64,000 nt of DNA from Stenotrophomonas sp. MYb238 (GCF_009496535.1 NZ_WIDL01000005.1:62001-126000), one strand, 5' to 3'. Positions 43,714 through 54,057 are shown, counted from the stretch's first letter. The notes: generated by a model not told the origin, from the letters alone. Numbers and translations are program-made.

Positions 43714-46458
43714 ATGTTGCGAGAATCGGGACAAGGGCGGCGCAGGGCGGCGCTGGCACTGGCACTGGCGCTGGCGGCGTTCGCCGCGGTGGCGCAGGCG
43801 GCGGCACCATCGCCGAAGGAGCATTTCGGCTTCACCATCGGCGACGACTACATGCTCGCCAACTACACCCAGACCGAGGCGTATTTCCGCAAGGTCGCGG
43901 CCGAGTCCGACCGCTTCCGTCTGGTCGAGCTGGGCAAGACCTCCGAGGGGCGCCCGCAGCTGATGCTGATCGCCTCCTCGCCGGCCAACCTGGCCAGGCT
44001 GGACGAATACCGCGGCATCTCCGAGCGTCTGGCGCGGGCGCGCGACGACGAGGCCGTCGCGCGCCGTCTGGCGGAGCAGGGCAAGGCGGTGGTGTGGATC
44101 GACGGCGGCCTGCACGCCAACGAGACCGTCGGCGCGCACCAGCTGATCGAGACCGTGTGGCAGCTGGCCAGCCGCGACGACGCCGAGACCCGGCGCATCC
44201 TCGACGACACCATCGTGCTGCTGGTCCATGCCAACCCGGACGGGCAGGAGCTGTATTCGGACTGGTACATGCGCGAGCCGGTGCCGGCCAAACGCGTGCT
44301 CGACAAGCCGCCGCGCCTGTACCAGAAGTACGCCGGCCACGACAACAACCGCGACTTCTACATGGCCGCGCTGCAGGAAACGCGCAACCTCAACCTGGCG
44401 ATGTACACGCGCTGGTACCCGCAGATCGTCTACAACCACCACCAGACCTCGCCCAAGGGCACGGTCATCGTGATCCCGCCGTACCGCGACCCGTACAACT
44501 ACAACATCGACGCGATGATCCCGGTCGGGCTGGAGTCGCTGGGCTCGACGATGAACCTGCGTTTCCTGCAGGAGAATAAGCCCGGCGCGGTGTCCAAGGG
44601 CGGCAGCGTGTATTCGACCTGGTGGAACGGCGGCCTGCGCACCATGCCGTACTTCCACAACATGCTGGGCGTGCTCACCGAGATCACCGGCAACCCGACG
44701 CCGATGCAGATCCCGTTCCTGCCGGACCGGCAGCTGCCCGACAGCAACCTGCCGGCGCCGGTACCGGCGCAGACCTGGCATTTCCGCCAGTCCATCGACT
44801 ACAGCCTGACCGCCAACTGGGCGCTGCTGGACTACGCCTCGCGCAACCGCGAGCAGCTGCTGTGGAACATCTATCGCATGGGCCGCAACTCCATCGAGCG
44901 CGGCAGCCGCGACACCTGGACGGCCAGCCCGAGCGTCCTGGCCAAGGCGCGCGCCGAAGCCGGCAAGGACGGCAAGCCGGCGGCGGAACTGGATGCGGGG
45001 CAGGTCGACGCCCTGCTGCGGCGCCCGGAACAGCGCGACCCGCGCGGCTACATCATCCCGGCCGACCAGGCTGACTTCCCGACCGCGACCGCCTTCGTCA
45101 ACGCGCTGCAGCTGGCGGGCGTGGAGGTGGAGCGCGCCACCCGGCCGTTCGCCGTGGCCGGCCGCAGGTACCCGGTGGGCTCGTTCGTGGTCAAGGCCGA
45201 CCAGGCGTTCCGGCCGCACGTGCTGGACATGTTCGAGCCGCAGGACCACCCGCACGACTTCGAATACGCGGGCGGTCCGCCGATCGCGCCGTACGACTCG
45301 GCCGGCTGGACGCTGGCCTTCCAGATGGGCGTGGCGTTCGACCGCGTGCTGGAAGGCTTCGACGGCCCGTTCGAGGCGCTGCCGGCCGGACAACTGCAGG
45401 TGCCGGTCGACGCGCCGGTGCCGGCCTCGGCCACCGGCTACCTGCTCGATGCGCGCGCCAACAACAGCGTGATCGCGGTCAATCGCCTGCTGAAGGCCGG
45501 CGTGGAGGTGCGGCGCCTGCAGGACCGCGACGGCGCCTTCTTCGTGCCGGCCGCGCCGAGCGGGACCCTGGCCGCCGCCCTGCGCGGCACCGGCGTGGCG
45601 GCCGTCGCCGCCGACCGTCGCGCCAGCGGCGGCGAGCCGGTGAAGGCGCCGCGGATCGCGTTGTGGGACCACTACGGCGGCTCGATGGTTTCCGGCTGGA
45701 CCCGGCTGGTCCTGGACAGCTTCGGTTTCGACTACGAAGTGGTGTACCCGCGGCAGATCCTCGATGGCGACCTGCGCAGCCGGTTCGACGTGCTGATCCT
45801 GCCCAGCGGCGCGCTGCCGCTGCCCAAGGCGCTGGCGATCGAGGGCAAGGCCGGCCGTACGCCGGCCTCGCCGGACCCGGCCACCATCCCGGCCGAATTC
45901 CGGCCGATGCTCGGCGAACTGGAGGGCGAGGCCGCGGTCGCCGCGCTGCGCCGCTTCCTGCAGGCCGGCGGCCATGTCGTCGCCACCGGTTCGTCCAGCG
46001 GGCTGGCGGTGCAGCTCGGCCTGCCGCTGCGCAGCCACCTGCTGGCCAAGGGAGGGGACGACCAGCCCCGGGCGCTGAGCCAGCGCGAGTACTACATCCC
46101 CGGCAGCGTGCTGCAGGTGGCGGTGGACAAGTCGCGCCCGCTCAACTGGGGGCTGCCGCAGCGGCTGGACGTGTACTTCTCCGACGGCCGCTGGGACAAT
46201 GCGCCGGTGTTCGACCTGCCGGCCGGCCGCGCCGACATCCGTCCGCTGCTGCGCTTCGACTCGGCCACGCCGCTGCGCAGCGGCTGGGCCTGGGGCCAGG
46301 AGCACCTGCAGGGCGGGGTGCTGGCCGCCGAGGCCGACGTCGGCGCCGGCCGGCTGACCTTCTTCGGCACGGACATCACCTTCCGCTCGCAGACCCACGG
46401 CTCGTTCAAGCTGCTGTTCAACAGCCTGCTGCAGGCGGGCGCTCCGGCCGCCGAATAA
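43714..46458 (+). CDS. Large secreted M14-family metallocarboxypeptidase
   Basis: A zinc peptidase of 914 residues with a signal peptide (RRAALALALALAAFAAVAQA, to about residue 30), so periplasmic or secreted. The M14 domain has the zinc ligands His134 and Glu137 (GGLHANETVG), NPDGQELYSDW, and a further His at 242/243 (YNHHQTSP). The C-terminal part (LWDHYGGSMVSGWTRLVL, VLILPSGALPLPK) resembles a class I glutamine-amidotransferase-like fold found in such large M14 proteins. ATG 43714 was chosen because AGGAG lies 9-13 bases upstream. The substrate is unknown; nutrient peptide breakdown is likely. Confidence 0.88.
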   Translation: MLRESGQGRRRAALALALALAAFAAVAQAAAPSPKEHFGFTIGDDYMLANYTQTEAYFRKVAAESDRFRLVELGKTSEGRPQLMLIASSPANLARLDEYRGISERLARARDDEAVARRLAEQGKAVVWIDGGLHANETVGAHQLIETVWQLASRDDAETRRILDDTIVLLVHANPDGQELYSDWYMREPVPAKRVLDKPPRLYQKYAGHDNNRDFYMAALQETRNLNLAMYTRWYPQIVYNHHQTSPKGTVIVIPPYRDPYNYNIDAMIPVGLESLGSTMNLRFLQENKPGAVSKGGSVYSTWWNGGLRTMPYFHNMLGVLTEITGNPTPMQIPFLPDRQLPDSNLPAPVPAQTWHFRQSIDYSLTANWALLDYASRNREQLLWNIYRMGRNSIERGSRDTWTASPSVLAKARAEAGKDGKPAAELDAGQVDALLRRPEQRDPRGYIIPADQADFPTATAFVNALQLAGVEVERATRPFAVAGRRYPVGSFVVKADQAFRPHVLDMFEPQDHPHDFEYAGGPPIAPYDSAGWTLAFQMGVAFDRVLEGFDGPFEALPAGQLQVPVDAPVPASATGYLLDARANNSVIAVNRLLKAGVEVRRLQDRDGAFFVPAAPSGTLAAALRGTGVAAVAADRRASGGEPVKAPRIALWDHYGGSMVSGWTRLVLDSFGFDYEVVYPRQILDGDLRSRFDVLILPSGALPLPKALAIEGKAGRTPASPDPATIPAEFRPMLGELEGEAAVAALRRFLQAGGHVVATGSSSGLAVQLGLPLRSHLLAKGGDDQPRALSQREYYIPGSVLQVAVDKSRPLNWGLPQRLDVYFSDGRWDNAPVFDLPAGRADIRPLLRFDSATPLRSGWAWGQEHLQGGVLAAEADVGAGRLTFFGTDITFRSQTHGSFKLLFNSLLQAGAPAAE

Positions 46459-46545
46459 GGCGGGCAGGACGGGAGCGCGGCCGTGTCGCCTCCCGGTCCG
46501 GCATGGCCGCCAGCTGAAGCGCAGGAGGCGGGGCGTATCCGGTAC

Positions 46546-46574
46546 TTGCAAAGCCCCGGGAATGCTGACAGAAT
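46546..46574 (+). promoter_or_regulatory. Candidate S10-operon promoter
   Basis: TTGCAA (46546-46551) and CAGAAT (46569-46574) are separated by 17 bp, about 290 bp before rpsJ. The -10 is the same as at the tRNA-tuf promoter (20962-20967). Confidence 0.45.
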
Positions 46575-46723
46575 GCACGACCACTCGCGAAGGCCATGCT
46601 TGCATGTGCTTCGCAACCAGCGAAAGGAAGGGCAGGAAGCGCTTCGTATTCGCCAGACTAAGGACAGGTCGCGTGGGTCGCTCCAGGGCATCGGGGCGCT
46701 TTCTGCGCGTTTGTTTGTGTCTG

Positions 46724-46758
46724 GGGCGGGCCGGGAAACCGGGCCGCCCTGCTGTTTT
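46724..46758 (+). terminator. Attenuator-like hairpin in the S10-operon leader
   Basis: GGGCGG and CCGG (46724-46734) pair with CCGG and CCGCCC (46739-46749) around a GAAA tetraloop, with one G-G mismatch. TGCTGTTTT follows. In E. coli, L4 causes attenuation in the S10 leader, so this could be the equivalent site. The rest of 46459-46860 has no gene. Confidence 0.5.
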
Positions 46759-46860
46759 GAAAGGATTCGCGTGGCGGCTGACTGGTGCCGGCGCGCATTC
46801 ATGGGGTCCGGTACACAAGAGGCCGGGCCTGTCGCTCTTTAGACCTATAGGAACACCGTC

Positions 46861-47172
46861 ATGGCGGACCAAAAGATCCGGATTCGGCTGAAGGCGTTCG
46901 ATCATCGTTTGATCGACCGCTCGGCCAGCGAGATCGTTGAAACGGCCAAGCGGACCGGCGCGCAAGTGCGTGGCCCGATCCCGCTGCCGACCAAGATCGA
47001 ACGTTACACCGTTCTGGTTTCCCCGCACGTCGACAAGGACGCGCGTGACCAGTACGAGACCCGCACGCACAAGCGCGTGCTCGACATCGTCGACCCCAAC
47101 GACAAGACCGTGGACGCGCTGATGAAGCTCGAACTGGCTGCCGGCGTCGACGTTCAGATCAAGCTGACCTGA
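46861..47172 (+). CDS. rpsJ: Ribosomal protein S10 / NusE
   Basis: 30S protein that also acts in transcription antitermination with NusB. The 103 residues match E. coli. [20 protein letters not shown] and the loop [13 protein letters not shown] are visible. It opens the S10 operon, with rplC 11 bp downstream. Confidence 0.98.
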   Translation: MADQKIRIRLKAFDHRLIDRSASEIVETAKRTGAQVRGPIPLPTKIERYTVLVSPHVDKDARDQYETRTHKRVLDIVDPNDKTVDALMKLELAAGVDVQIKLT

Positions 47173-47183
47173 GGACTGCGACC

Positions 47184-47834
47184 ATGACGAAGAAGTATTC
47201 GTTGGGCTTCGTGGGCCGCAAGGCCGGCATGAGCCGCGTTTTCACCGAGGACGGCCAGTCCATCCCGGTGACCCTGATCGAAGCCACCCCGAACCGCATC
47301 GCGCAGGTCAAGACCGTCGAAACCGACGGCTACAGCGCCGTGCAGGTGACCGTCGGCGCCCGTCGCGCCGCCCTGGTGAACAAGCCGGAAGCCGGCCACT
47401 TCGCCAAGGCCAAGGTCGAAGCCGGCCGTGGCCTGTGGGAATTCCGCGTCGAGGACGCCCAGGTCGGCGATTACGCCGTCGGTGGCGAAGTCAAGGCGGA
47501 CATCTTCGCCGTCGGCCAGAAGGTCGATGTCCAGGGTGTCACCAAGGGCAAGGGCTTCCAAGGCACCATCAAGCGCTACAACTTCACCATGGGTGACGCC
47601 ACCCACGGTAACTCGCTGTCGCATCGCGCGCCGGGTTCGTTGGGCCAGCGCCAGACCCCGGGTCGCGTTTTCCCGGGCAAGAAGATGGCCGGTCACATGG
47701 GTGCCGTGCAGCAGAGCACGCAGAACCTGGAAGTGGTCAAGGTCGACGTCGAGCGCGGTCTGATCGCCGTTCGCGGCGCCGTTCCGGGTGCTGCCGGTGG
47801 CGACGTGATCGTGCGTCCGGCGAGCAAGGCATAA
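47184..47834 (+). CDS. rplC: Ribosomal protein L3
   Basis: Early 23S rRNA-binding protein near the peptidyl-transferase centre. The 216 residues show [20 protein letters not shown] and, in the extension reaching the catalytic centre, [20 protein letters not shown]. rplD follows after 12 bp. Confidence 0.98.
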   Translation: MTKKYSLGFVGRKAGMSRVFTEDGQSIPVTLIEATPNRIAQVKTVETDGYSAVQVTVGARRAALVNKPEAGHFAKAKVEAGRGLWEFRVEDAQVGDYAVGGEVKADIFAVGQKVDVQGVTKGKGFQGTIKRYNFTMGDATHGNSLSHRAPGSLGQRQTPGRVFPGKKMAGHMGAVQQSTQNLEVVKVDVERGLIAVRGAVPGAAGGDVIVRPASKA

Positions 47835-47846
47835 GGAGAGATGACG

Positions 47847-48452
47847 ATGGAACTCGTTATCACGGGTAGCAACAACAAGGTCTCGGTCTCCGAAGCCGTG
47901 TTCGGCCGCGATTTCAGCGAGGATCTGGTCCACCAGGTCGTCGTTGCCTACCGCAACGCCGCTCGCGCCGGCACCAAGGCACAGAAGACGCGCTCTGAAG
48001 TGGCTGGTACCACCAAGAAGTCGAAGAAGCAGAAGGGTGGTGGCGCTCGTCACGGTGCCCTGACCGCTCCGATCTTCGTCGGCGGTGGCGTCACCTTCGC
48101 GGCCAAGCCGCGCAGCTTCGAGCAGAAGGTCAACCGCAAGCAGTACCGCGCCGCCATGTGCGCCATCCTGTCCGAGCTGAACCGCCAGGGCCGCCTGACC
48201 ATCGTCGAGTCCTTCGACGTGGAAGCGACCAGTACCAAGGGTCTGATCGGCAAGCTGGCTGGCCTGGAAGTGGGCAAGCGTCCGCTGATCGTCACCGAAG
48301 AGGCTTCCGAGCATCTGTACCTGTCGGCCCGCAACCTGCCCTACGTGCAGGTGCGTGACGTCCAGGGTCTGGATCCGGTCGCTCTGGTGGGTGCCGACAC
48401 GGTCGTCATCACCGCCGATGCGGTCAAGAAGGTCGAGGAGTGGCTGGCATGA
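47847..48452 (+). CDS. rplD: Ribosomal protein L4
   Basis: 50S protein lining the exit tunnel; in E. coli it also represses its own operon. The start at 47847 ([12 protein letters not shown], 201 residues) was preferred to the ATG at 47841, because AAGGAG at 47833-47838 is well spaced only for the second. The tunnel loop [20 protein letters not shown] is seen. Confidence 0.96.
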   Translation: MELVITGSNNKVSVSEAVFGRDFSEDLVHQVVVAYRNAARAGTKAQKTRSEVAGTTKKSKKQKGGGARHGALTAPIFVGGGVTFAAKPRSFEQKVNRKQYRAAMCAILSELNRQGRLTIVESFDVEATSTKGLIGKLAGLEVGKRPLIVTEEASEHLYLSARNLPYVQVRDVQGLDPVALVGADTVVITADAVKKVEEWLA

Positions 48453-48748
48453 GCAGCAACGAAAAAATCTTCAGCGTGCTGCGCGCTCCGCGAGTCTCCG
48501 AAAAGACCGCGCGCCTGCAGGAACTCTCCAACCAGTACGTCTTCGAAGTCTCGAACGAAGCAACCAAGGCCGATGTGAAGGCCGCGGTCGAGCAGCTGTT
48601 CGACGTCAAAGTCGAGGCCGTCAACGTGGTCAACGTCAAGGGCAAGAGCAAGTCCTTCCGTAACCGCGCTGGCCGCCGCGGCGATTGGCGCAAGGCGTAC
48701 GTGCGCCTGGCCGATGGCCAGTCCATCGATGTAACGGCCAAGGCCTGA
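48449..48748 (+). CDS. rplW: Ribosomal protein L23
   Basis: Exit-tunnel-rim protein that docks trigger factor and SRP. The 99 residues start at an ATGA overlap with the rplD stop ([19 protein letters not shown]), and include [19 protein letters not shown]. The overlap implies translational coupling to L4. Confidence 0.96.
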   Translation: MSSNEKIFSVLRAPRVSEKTARLQELSNQYVFEVSNEATKADVKAAVEQLFDVKVEAVNVVNVKGKSKSFRNRAGRRGDWRKAYVRLADGQSIDVTAKA

Positions 48749-48758
48749 GGTACATCCC

Positions 48759-49586
48759 ATGCCATTGATGAAATTCAAGCCCACCTCCGCAGGCCGCCGC
48801 TCGGCCCTGCGCGTGGTCACGCCCGATCTGCACAAGGGTGCGCCGCACGCTGCGCTGGTGGAGTCGCAGAGCAAGTCCGGTGGTCGCAACCACCACGGCC
48901 GCATCACCACCCGTCACGTTGGTGGTGGCCACAAGCAGCACTACCGCATCATCGACTTCAAGCGCAACAAGGAAGGCATTCCGGCGCGCGTGGAACGCAT
49001 CGAATACGATCCGAACCGCACCGCCCACATCGCCCTGCTGTGCTACGTCGACGGTGAGCGCCGCTACATCATCGCCCCGAAGGGCCTGAAGGCGGGTGAC
49101 CAGGTCATCTCCGGCGCGCATGCGCCGATCAAGACCGGCAACACCCTGCCGCTGCGCAACATCCCGGTCGGTACCACGATCCACGGCATCGAGCTGAAGC
49201 CGGGCAAGGGCGCCCAGATCGCCCGCGCCGCCGGTGCTTCGGTGCAGCTGGTCGCCCGCGAAGGCATCTACGCCACCCTGCGCCTGCGCTCGGGTGAAAT
49301 GCGCAAGGTGCCGGTCGAGTGCCGCGCCACCATCGGCGAAGTCGGCAACGACGAGCACAACCTGGAGAAGCTGGGCAAGGCCGGCGCCAAGCGTTGGCGC
49401 GGTGTCCGCCCGACCGTCCGCGGTGCCGCCATGAACCCGGTGGACCACCCGCACGGTGGTGGTGAGGCCAAGGCCGGCCAGGGCAACCCGCACCCGGTCA
49501 CCCCGTGGGGTGTGCCGACCAAGGGCTACAAGACGCGCCATAACAAGCGCACCCAGCAGTTCATCGTCCGCGATCGTAGGGGCTAA
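48759..49586 (+). CDS. rplB: Ribosomal protein L2
   Basis: One of the most conserved 50S proteins, needed for subunit association and peptidyl transfer. The 275 residues show [33 protein letters not shown] (with the conserved His equivalent to E. coli His229) and the C-terminal [13 protein letters not shown]. Confidence 0.98.
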   Translation: MPLMKFKPTSAGRRSALRVVTPDLHKGAPHAALVESQSKSGGRNHHGRITTRHVGGGHKQHYRIIDFKRNKEGIPARVERIEYDPNRTAHIALLCYVDGERRYIIAPKGLKAGDQVISGAHAPIKTGNTLPLRNIPVGTTIHGIELKPGKGAQIARAAGASVQLVAREGIYATLRLRSGEMRKVPVECRATIGEVGNDEHNLEKLGKAGAKRWRGVRPTVRGAAMNPVDHPHGGGEAKAGQGNPHPVTPWGVPTKGYKTRHNKRTQQFIVRDRRG

Positions 49587-49592
49587 TCGACC

Positions 49593-49862
49593 ATGGCACG
49601 TTCACTCAAGAAGGGCCCGTTCGTCGATCACCACCTCGTCAAGAAGGTGGAGGCCGCTGCGGGCAGCAAGAAGCCGATCAAGACCTGGTCGCGCCGTTCG
49701 ATGATCCTGCCGGAAATGGTAGGCATCACCATCGCCGTGCATAACGGCAAGAACCACGTTCCGGTTCTCGTCAACGAGAACATGGTCGGCCACAAGCTCG
49801 GCGAATTCGCCATCACCCGGACCTTCAAGGGTCACGGTGCTGACAAGAAGTCGGGCAAGTAA
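49593..49862 (+). CDS. rpsS: Ribosomal protein S19
   Basis: 30S head protein that forms a bridge to the 50S subunit with S13. The 89 residues read [34 protein letters not shown] and [13 protein letters not shown], all typical. It lies 6 bp after rplB. Confidence 0.98.
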   Translation: MARSLKKGPFVDHHLVKKVEAAAGSKKPIKTWSRRSMILPEMVGITIAVHNGKNHVPVLVNENMVGHKLGEFAITRTFKGHGADKKSGK

Positions 49863-49874
49863 GGAGAGATGACG

Positions 49875-50210
49875 ATGGAAGCGAAAGCAATCCTGCGCAC
49901 CGCGCGCATCTCCCCGCAGAAGGCCCGTCTGGTCGCTGACCAGGTCCGCGGTCTTCCGGCCGAGCGTGCGGTCAATCTGCTGAAGTTCTCGGACAAGAAG
50001 GCCGCCGCCCTCATCAAGAAGGTGGTGGAGTCGGCTATCGCCAACGCCGAGAACAACCAGGGCGCCGACGTCGATGAGCTGAAGGTCAAGACCATCATGG
50101 TTGATGAAGGTCCGAGCCTGAAGCGCTTCATGGCCCGCGCCAAGGGCCGCGGCACGCGCATTCTCAAGCGCACCAGCCACATCACCGTGGTCGTGGGCGA
50201 GGGCAAATAA
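49875..50210 (+). CDS. rplV: Ribosomal protein L22
   Basis: Exit-tunnel protein whose hairpin loop meets macrolides. The start at 49875 ([17 protein letters not shown], 111 residues) was preferred over ATG 49869 because AAGGAG (49861-49866) is well placed only for it. The loop region [20 protein letters not shown] is wild-type-like. Confidence 0.96.
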   Translation: MEAKAILRTARISPQKARLVADQVRGLPAERAVNLLKFSDKKAAALIKKVVESAIANAENNQGADVDELKVKTIMVDEGPSLKRFMARAKGRGTRILKRTSHITVVVGEGK

Positions 50211-50212
50211 CG

Positions 50213-50947
50213 ATGGGTCACAAAGTACATCCGATTGGTATCCGCCTGGGCATCGCCAAGGACTGGAACTCCAAGTGGTACGCCAACAAGGCCGAGTTCG
50301 CCAGCTACCTGGCGGCCGACCTGAAGGTCCGCGAGATGCTTCGCAAGAAGCTGGCGCAGGCCGGTATCTCCAAGATCCTGATCGAGCGTCCGGCCAAGAC
50401 CGCGCGCGTGACGATCCACACCGCCCGTCCGGGCGTGGTGATCGGCAAGCGTGGTGAGGACATCGAGAAGCTGCGCAAGGAAGTGAGCGAAGTGATGGGC
50501 GTCCCGGCGCACATCAACGTCACCGAAGTGCGCAAGCCGGAGCTGGACGCGCAGCTGGTCGCCGAGTCGATCGCGCAGCAGCTGGAGCGTCGCATCATGT
50601 TCCGCCGCGCGATGAAGCGTGCGGTCGGCAACGCGATGCGCCTGGGTGCCCTGGGCATCAAGGTCAACGTGGCTGGCCGCTTGAACGGCGCTGAAATCGC
50701 CCGTTCGGAGTGGTACCGCGAAGGCCGCGTGCCGCTGCACACCCTCCGCGCCGACATCGACTACGGTTTCGCTGAGGCCAGCACCACCTACGGCATCATC
50801 GGCATCAAGGTCTGGATCTACAAGGGCGAGGTCTTCGATTTCTCCCAGGTTGGCCAGGAAAAGCAGGACGACAGCCCGCGCGGCGATCGCAATGATCGTG
50901 GCGACCGTGGCGACCGTCCGTCGCGCCCGGCTCGTGAAGCGAGGTAA
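50213..50947 (+). CDS. rpsC: Ribosomal protein S3
   Basis: mRNA-entry protein with a KH domain ([20 protein letters not shown]). The 244 residues end in a charged Asp/Arg-rich tail ([18 protein letters not shown]) that is longer than in E. coli (233). The start follows the rplV stop by 2 bp. Confidence 0.98.
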   Translation: MGHKVHPIGIRLGIAKDWNSKWYANKAEFASYLAADLKVREMLRKKLAQAGISKILIERPAKTARVTIHTARPGVVIGKRGEDIEKLRKEVSEVMGVPAHINVTEVRKPELDAQLVAESIAQQLERRIMFRRAMKRAVGNAMRLGALGIKVNVAGRLNGAEIARSEWYREGRVPLHTLRADIDYGFAEASTTYGIIGIKVWIYKGEVFDFSQVGQEKQDDSPRGDRNDRGDRGDRPSRPAREAR

Positions 50948-50952
50948 CGGCA

Positions 50953-51366
50953 ATGTTGCAACCCAAGCGAACCAAATACCGCAAGATGTTCAAGGGCCGC
51001 AACGACGGCCTGAGCTGGAGCGCCAATGCCGTCAGCTTCGGTGAGTACGGCCTGAAGGCCACCGCTCACGGCCAGCTGACCGCGCGCCAGATCGAAGCGG
51101 CCCGTCGTTCGATCAGCCGTTACGTCAAGCGTGGCGGCAAGATGTGGATCCGCGTTTTCCCGGACAAGCCCATCACCAAGAAGCCCATCGAAGTCCGAAT
51201 GGGTGCCGGTAAGGGTGGCGTGGAGTACTGGGTCGCCCAGATCCAGCCGGGCCGCATGATCTATGAAATCGAAGGTGTTTCCGAGGAAGTGGCGCGCGAG
51301 GCGTTCCGCCTGGCGTCGGCCAAGCTCTCGGTCACCACCACTTTCGTGACCCGGACGGTGCGCTGA
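50953..51366 (+). CDS. rplP: Ribosomal protein L16
   Basis: 50S protein near the A site that contacts the tRNA elbow. The 137 residues show [36 protein letters not shown] and [13 protein letters not shown]. Its TGA shares one base with the rpmC ATG. Confidence 0.98.
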   Translation: MLQPKRTKYRKMFKGRNDGLSWSANAVSFGEYGLKATAHGQLTARQIEAARRSISRYVKRGGKMWIRVFPDKPITKKPIEVRMGAGKGGVEYWVAQIQPGRMIYEIEGVSEEVAREAFRLASAKLSVTTTFVTRTVR

Positions 51367-51551
51367 TGGACATCAAACAACTCCGCGAGAAGTCGGCTGA
51401 CGAACTCAAGGCCCACCTGGTCGACCTGCGCAAGGAGCAGTTCTCGCTCCGCATGCAGGCCGCCACCGGCCAGCTGCCGAAGACCCACGAAACCCGCCGG
51501 GTGCGCCGCGAGATCGCTCGCGTCAAGCACCTGATCGGCAGCACGAAGTAA
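51366..51551 (+). CDS. rpmC: Ribosomal protein L29
   Basis: Small 61-residue helical protein at the exit-tunnel rim. [20 protein letters not shown] and the conserved [17 protein letters not shown] are seen. The start overlaps rplP by one base. Confidence 0.97.
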   Translation: MDIKQLREKSADELKAHLVDLRKEQFSLRMQAATGQLPKTHETRRVRREIARVKHLIGSTK

Positions 51552-51562
51552 GGATGGCTGCG

Positions 51563-51832
51563 ATGAGCGAAAATACTGAAAGCAAGACGCTGCGCACGGT
51601 CGAAGGCCGCGTCGTCAGCAACAAGATGGACAAGACGGTCACCGTGCTGGTGGAGCGCCAGGTCAAGCACGCCCTGTACGGCAAGTACATCAAGCGTTCG
51701 ACCAAGCTGCACGCTCACGACGCCGAGAACACCTGCAACGAAGGTGATTTCGTGCGTGTGACCGAGATTGCGCCGCTGTCCAAGACCAAGAACTGGCGGG
51801 GGGTGGAAGTCATCACCCGCGCAGCGAAATAA
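51563..51832 (+). CDS. rpsQ: Ribosomal protein S17
   Basis: Primary 16S rRNA-binding protein. Starting at 51563 ([19 protein letters not shown]) gives 89 residues, the usual length in the family; ATG 51554 lies directly on the AAGG of the ribosome-binding site and is less likely. [20 protein letters not shown] is conserved. It ends the S10 group with only 12 bp before rplN. Confidence 0.95.
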   Translation: MSENTESKTLRTVEGRVVSNKMDKTVTVLVERQVKHALYGKYIKRSTKLHAHDAENTCNEGDFVRVTEIAPLSKTKNWRGVEVITRAAK

Positions 51833-51844
51833 GGAGCCTGAATC

Positions 51845-52213
51845 ATGATCCAGATGCAGAGCTACCTCGACGTCGCTGACAACTCCGGTGCCAAGGAAGT
51901 GATGTGCATCAAGGTGTTGGGCGGCTCGAAGCGCCGTTATGCCCACATCGGCGACATCATCAAGGTCACCGTGAAGGACGCGATCCCGCGCGGCAAGGTC
52001 AAGAAGGGCGAAGTGTACGACGCCGTCGTGGTGCGCACCCGCAAGGGCGTGCGCCGCGCCGACGGTTCGCTGATCCGTTTCGATGGCAACGCCGCCGTCC
52101 TGCTGAACAACAAGCAGGAGCCGATCGGCACCCGCATCTTCGGGCCGGTGACCCGTGAACTTCGTTCCGAGAAGTTCATGAAGATCGTCTCGCTCGCTCC
52201 CGAAGTGCTGTGA
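51845..52213 (+). CDS. rplN: Ribosomal protein L14
   Basis: 50S interface protein that meets RsfS and bridges to the 30S subunit. The 122 residues show [20 protein letters not shown] and [13 protein letters not shown]. In E. coli it opens the separate spc operon; here it follows rpsQ by 12 bp, with no room for an independent promoter and terminator. Confidence 0.98.
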   Translation: MIQMQSYLDVADNSGAKEVMCIKVLGGSKRRYAHIGDIIKVTVKDAIPRGKVKKGEVYDAVVVRTRKGVRRADGSLIRFDGNAAVLLNNKQEPIGTRIFGPVTRELRSEKFMKIVSLAPEVL

Positions 52214-52229
52214 GCGACAGGAGATAATC

Positions 52230-52547
52230 ATGGCTAACCGTATCAAGAAGGGCGACCAGGTCGTCGTCAACACCGGCAAGGACAAGGGCAAGCAGGGCGA
52301 AGTCGTCCGCGTCGACGGCGACCGCGTGGTCGTCGCCAACGTGAACATCGTCAAGCGGCACACCAAGCCGAACCCGCAGGCAGGTGTTGCCGGCGGCGTG
52401 GTCGAGCGTGAAGCTTCGATCCATATCTCCAACGTCAATGTCCTGAACCCGGCTTCGGGCAAGGGCGAGCGCGTTGGCTTCAAGGTGCTGGAGGATGGAC
52501 GCAAACTGCGTGTGTTCCGCTCCAGTGGTGAGGCGATTGACGCCTGA
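52230..52547 (+). CDS. rplX: Ribosomal protein L24
   Basis: Assembly-initiator of the 50S subunit with a KOW motif ([20 protein letters not shown]). The 105 residues match the usual length. GGAG precedes the start. Confidence 0.98.
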   Translation: MANRIKKGDQVVVNTGKDKGKQGEVVRVDGDRVVVANVNIVKRHTKPNPQAGVAGGVVEREASIHISNVNVLNPASGKGERVGFKVLEDGRKLRVFRSSGEAIDA

Positions 52548-52558
52548 GGAATGAGCTG

Positions 52559-53101
52559 ATGACTTCCCGTCTCGAAAAAATCTACAAGGAAGAAGTGGTG
52601 CCGGCGCTGATGAAGCAGTTCGGCTACACCAATCCGATGGAAGTGCCCAAGCTGGTCAAGGTCACCCTCAACATGGGCGTCGGCGAAGCCGCGACCAACA
52701 AGAAGGTGCTCGAGAACGCCGTGGCCGACATGACCAAGATCACCGGCCAGAAGCCGGTGGTCACCAAGTCGCGCGTCTCGGTGGCCTCGTTCAAGATCCG
52801 CGATGGCTGGCCGATCGGCTGCAAGGTCACCCTGCGCCGCAACACCATGTTCGAATTCCTGGATCGCCTGATCAACATCTCGCTGCCGCGCGTGCGTGAC
52901 TTCCGCGGCGTGTCGGGGCGTTCGTTCGACGGTCGCGGCAACTACAACATGGGCGTGAAGGAACAGATCATCTTCCCGGAAATCGACTTCGACGCCGTCG
53001 ATGCGATCCGCGGCATGGATATCGCCATCACCACCACCGCCAAGACCGATGCGGAAGCGAAGGCGCTGCTGGCAGCGTTCAAGTTCCCGTTCCGTAACTG
53101 A
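52559..53101 (+). CDS. rplE: Ribosomal protein L5
   Basis: 5S rRNA-binding protein of the central protuberance. The 180 residues show [20 protein letters not shown], the P-site loop region [18 protein letters not shown]-like [20 protein letters not shown], and the C-terminal [15 protein letters not shown]-like [20 protein letters not shown]. Confidence 0.98.
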   Translation: MTSRLEKIYKEEVVPALMKQFGYTNPMEVPKLVKVTLNMGVGEAATNKKVLENAVADMTKITGQKPVVTKSRVSVASFKIRDGWPIGCKVTLRRNTMFEFLDRLINISLPRVRDFRGVSGRSFDGRGNYNMGVKEQIIFPEIDFDAVDAIRGMDIAITTTAKTDAEAKALLAAFKFPFRN

Positions 53102-53119
53102 TCCGTCGAGGAAACCGAA

Positions 53120-53425
53120 ATGGCAAAGACCTCCATGGTCAACCGCGACATCAAGCGGGAAAAGCTGGCCAAGAAGTACGCCGACAAGCGTGCCGCTCTG
53201 AAGAAGATCGTGTCCTCGCAGGACGCGAGCTACGAAGAGAAGATCGAAGCGGCGACCAAGCTGTCCAAGCTGCCGCGCGATTCGTCGCCGAGCCGCCAGC
53301 GCAACCGCTGCGAACTGTCGGGCCGCCCGCGTGGCGTGTACCGCAAGTTCGGCCTGGGCCGCAACAAGCTGCGCGAAGCCACCATGCGTGGCGACGTGCC
53401 GGGCCTGCGCAAGGCCAGCTGGTAA
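53120..53425 (+). CDS. rpsN: Ribosomal protein S14 (zinc-free form)
   Basis: 30S head protein. The 101 residues are the long C-minus form: only one Cys (in [19 protein letters not shown]) and no CxxC zinc pairs, so it does not need zinc. [20 protein letters not shown] opens it. A 215-bp gap with a terminator follows. Confidence 0.97.
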   Translation: MAKTSMVNRDIKREKLAKKYADKRAALKKIVSSQDASYEEKIEAATKLSKLPRDSSPSRQRNRCELSGRPRGVYRKFGLGRNKLREATMRGDVPGLRKASW

Positions 53426-53493
53426 GAAACCTCCGTGCCGGGCCGCAGGGCCCGGCCGGCGGGCCGGAAGGGCGACCTGCCGGCAAAACAGGG

Positions 53494-53518
53494 AGTCCGA
53501 CGCAAGTCGGACTTTTTG
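53494..53518 (+). terminator. Intrinsic terminator inside the spc operon (rpsN-rpsH gap)
   Basis: AGTCCGAC (53494-53501), loop GCAA, GTCGGACT (53506-53513), then TTTT (53514-53517). An 8-bp stem with a T-run, directly followed by a TATAAT box. Confidence 0.8.
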
Positions 53519-53521
53519 TCG

Positions 53522-53527
53522 TATAAT
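53522..53527 (+). promoter_or_regulatory. TATAAT box before rpsH
   Basis: A perfect -10 TATAAT 113 bp before rpsH and 4 bp after the terminator. No good -35 is present at 17 bp (that position lies within the terminator stem), so it may need an activator or be only moderately active. Confidence 0.55.
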
Positions 53528-53640
53528 CCCGCGTCTTGCCCGGCCGAAAGTGCCGGGTGATGTTGGCAGGGCCCCGGCCCATTCCGGGAAAACTCGAGAT
53601 TTTCGCGAAAGCGGATATCGGTGCACTCAAAGGTATACAC

Positions 53641-54039
53641 ATGAGCATGACTGATCCCATCGCCGACCTGCTGGTCCGCATCAAGAATGCGGCCGCGGTT
53701 GGCAAGCAGACGGTGAAAGCGCCGTCGTCCAAGATCAAGGTGGCGATTGCCCAGGTCCTGAAGGACGAGGGTTACATCACCGACCTGCGCGTCAACCAGC
53801 TGGAAAACAACAAGGCCGAGCTGGAAATCGTCCTGAAGTATTTCGAAGGCAAGCCGGTCATCGCGACCCTGAAGCGCTTCTCGCGTTCGGGCCTGCGCCA
53901 GTACCGCGGCAAGAGCGAGCTGCCGAAGGTCCTCAACGGCCTGGGCATCGCCATCATCTCCACTTCCAAGGGCATCATGACCGATGCGCAGGCGCGCCAG
54001 CAGGGCGTCGGCGGTGAAGTCCTGTGCTTCGTGGCCTAA
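53641..54039 (+). CDS. rpsH: Ribosomal protein S8
   Basis: Central 16S rRNA-binding protein; in E. coli it represses the spc operon. The 132 residues start [20 protein letters not shown] 53647 is an alternative. [16 protein letters not shown] and [20 protein letters not shown] are conserved. It is preceded by the unusual terminator-promoter gap. Confidence 0.97.
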   Translation: MSMTDPIADLLVRIKNAAAVGKQTVKAPSSKIKVAIAQVLKDEGYITDLRVNQLENNKAELEIVLKYFEGKPVIATLKRFSRSGLRQYRGKSELPKVLNGLGIAIISTSKGIMTDAQARQQGVGGEVLCFVA

Positions 54040-54057
54040 GCGAGAAGGAATAAGAAC

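Noticed and set aside
46562-46891. Small frames in the S10 leader
   Set aside because: They cross the candidate promoter and hairpin and overlap the rpsJ start; composition is not protein-like.
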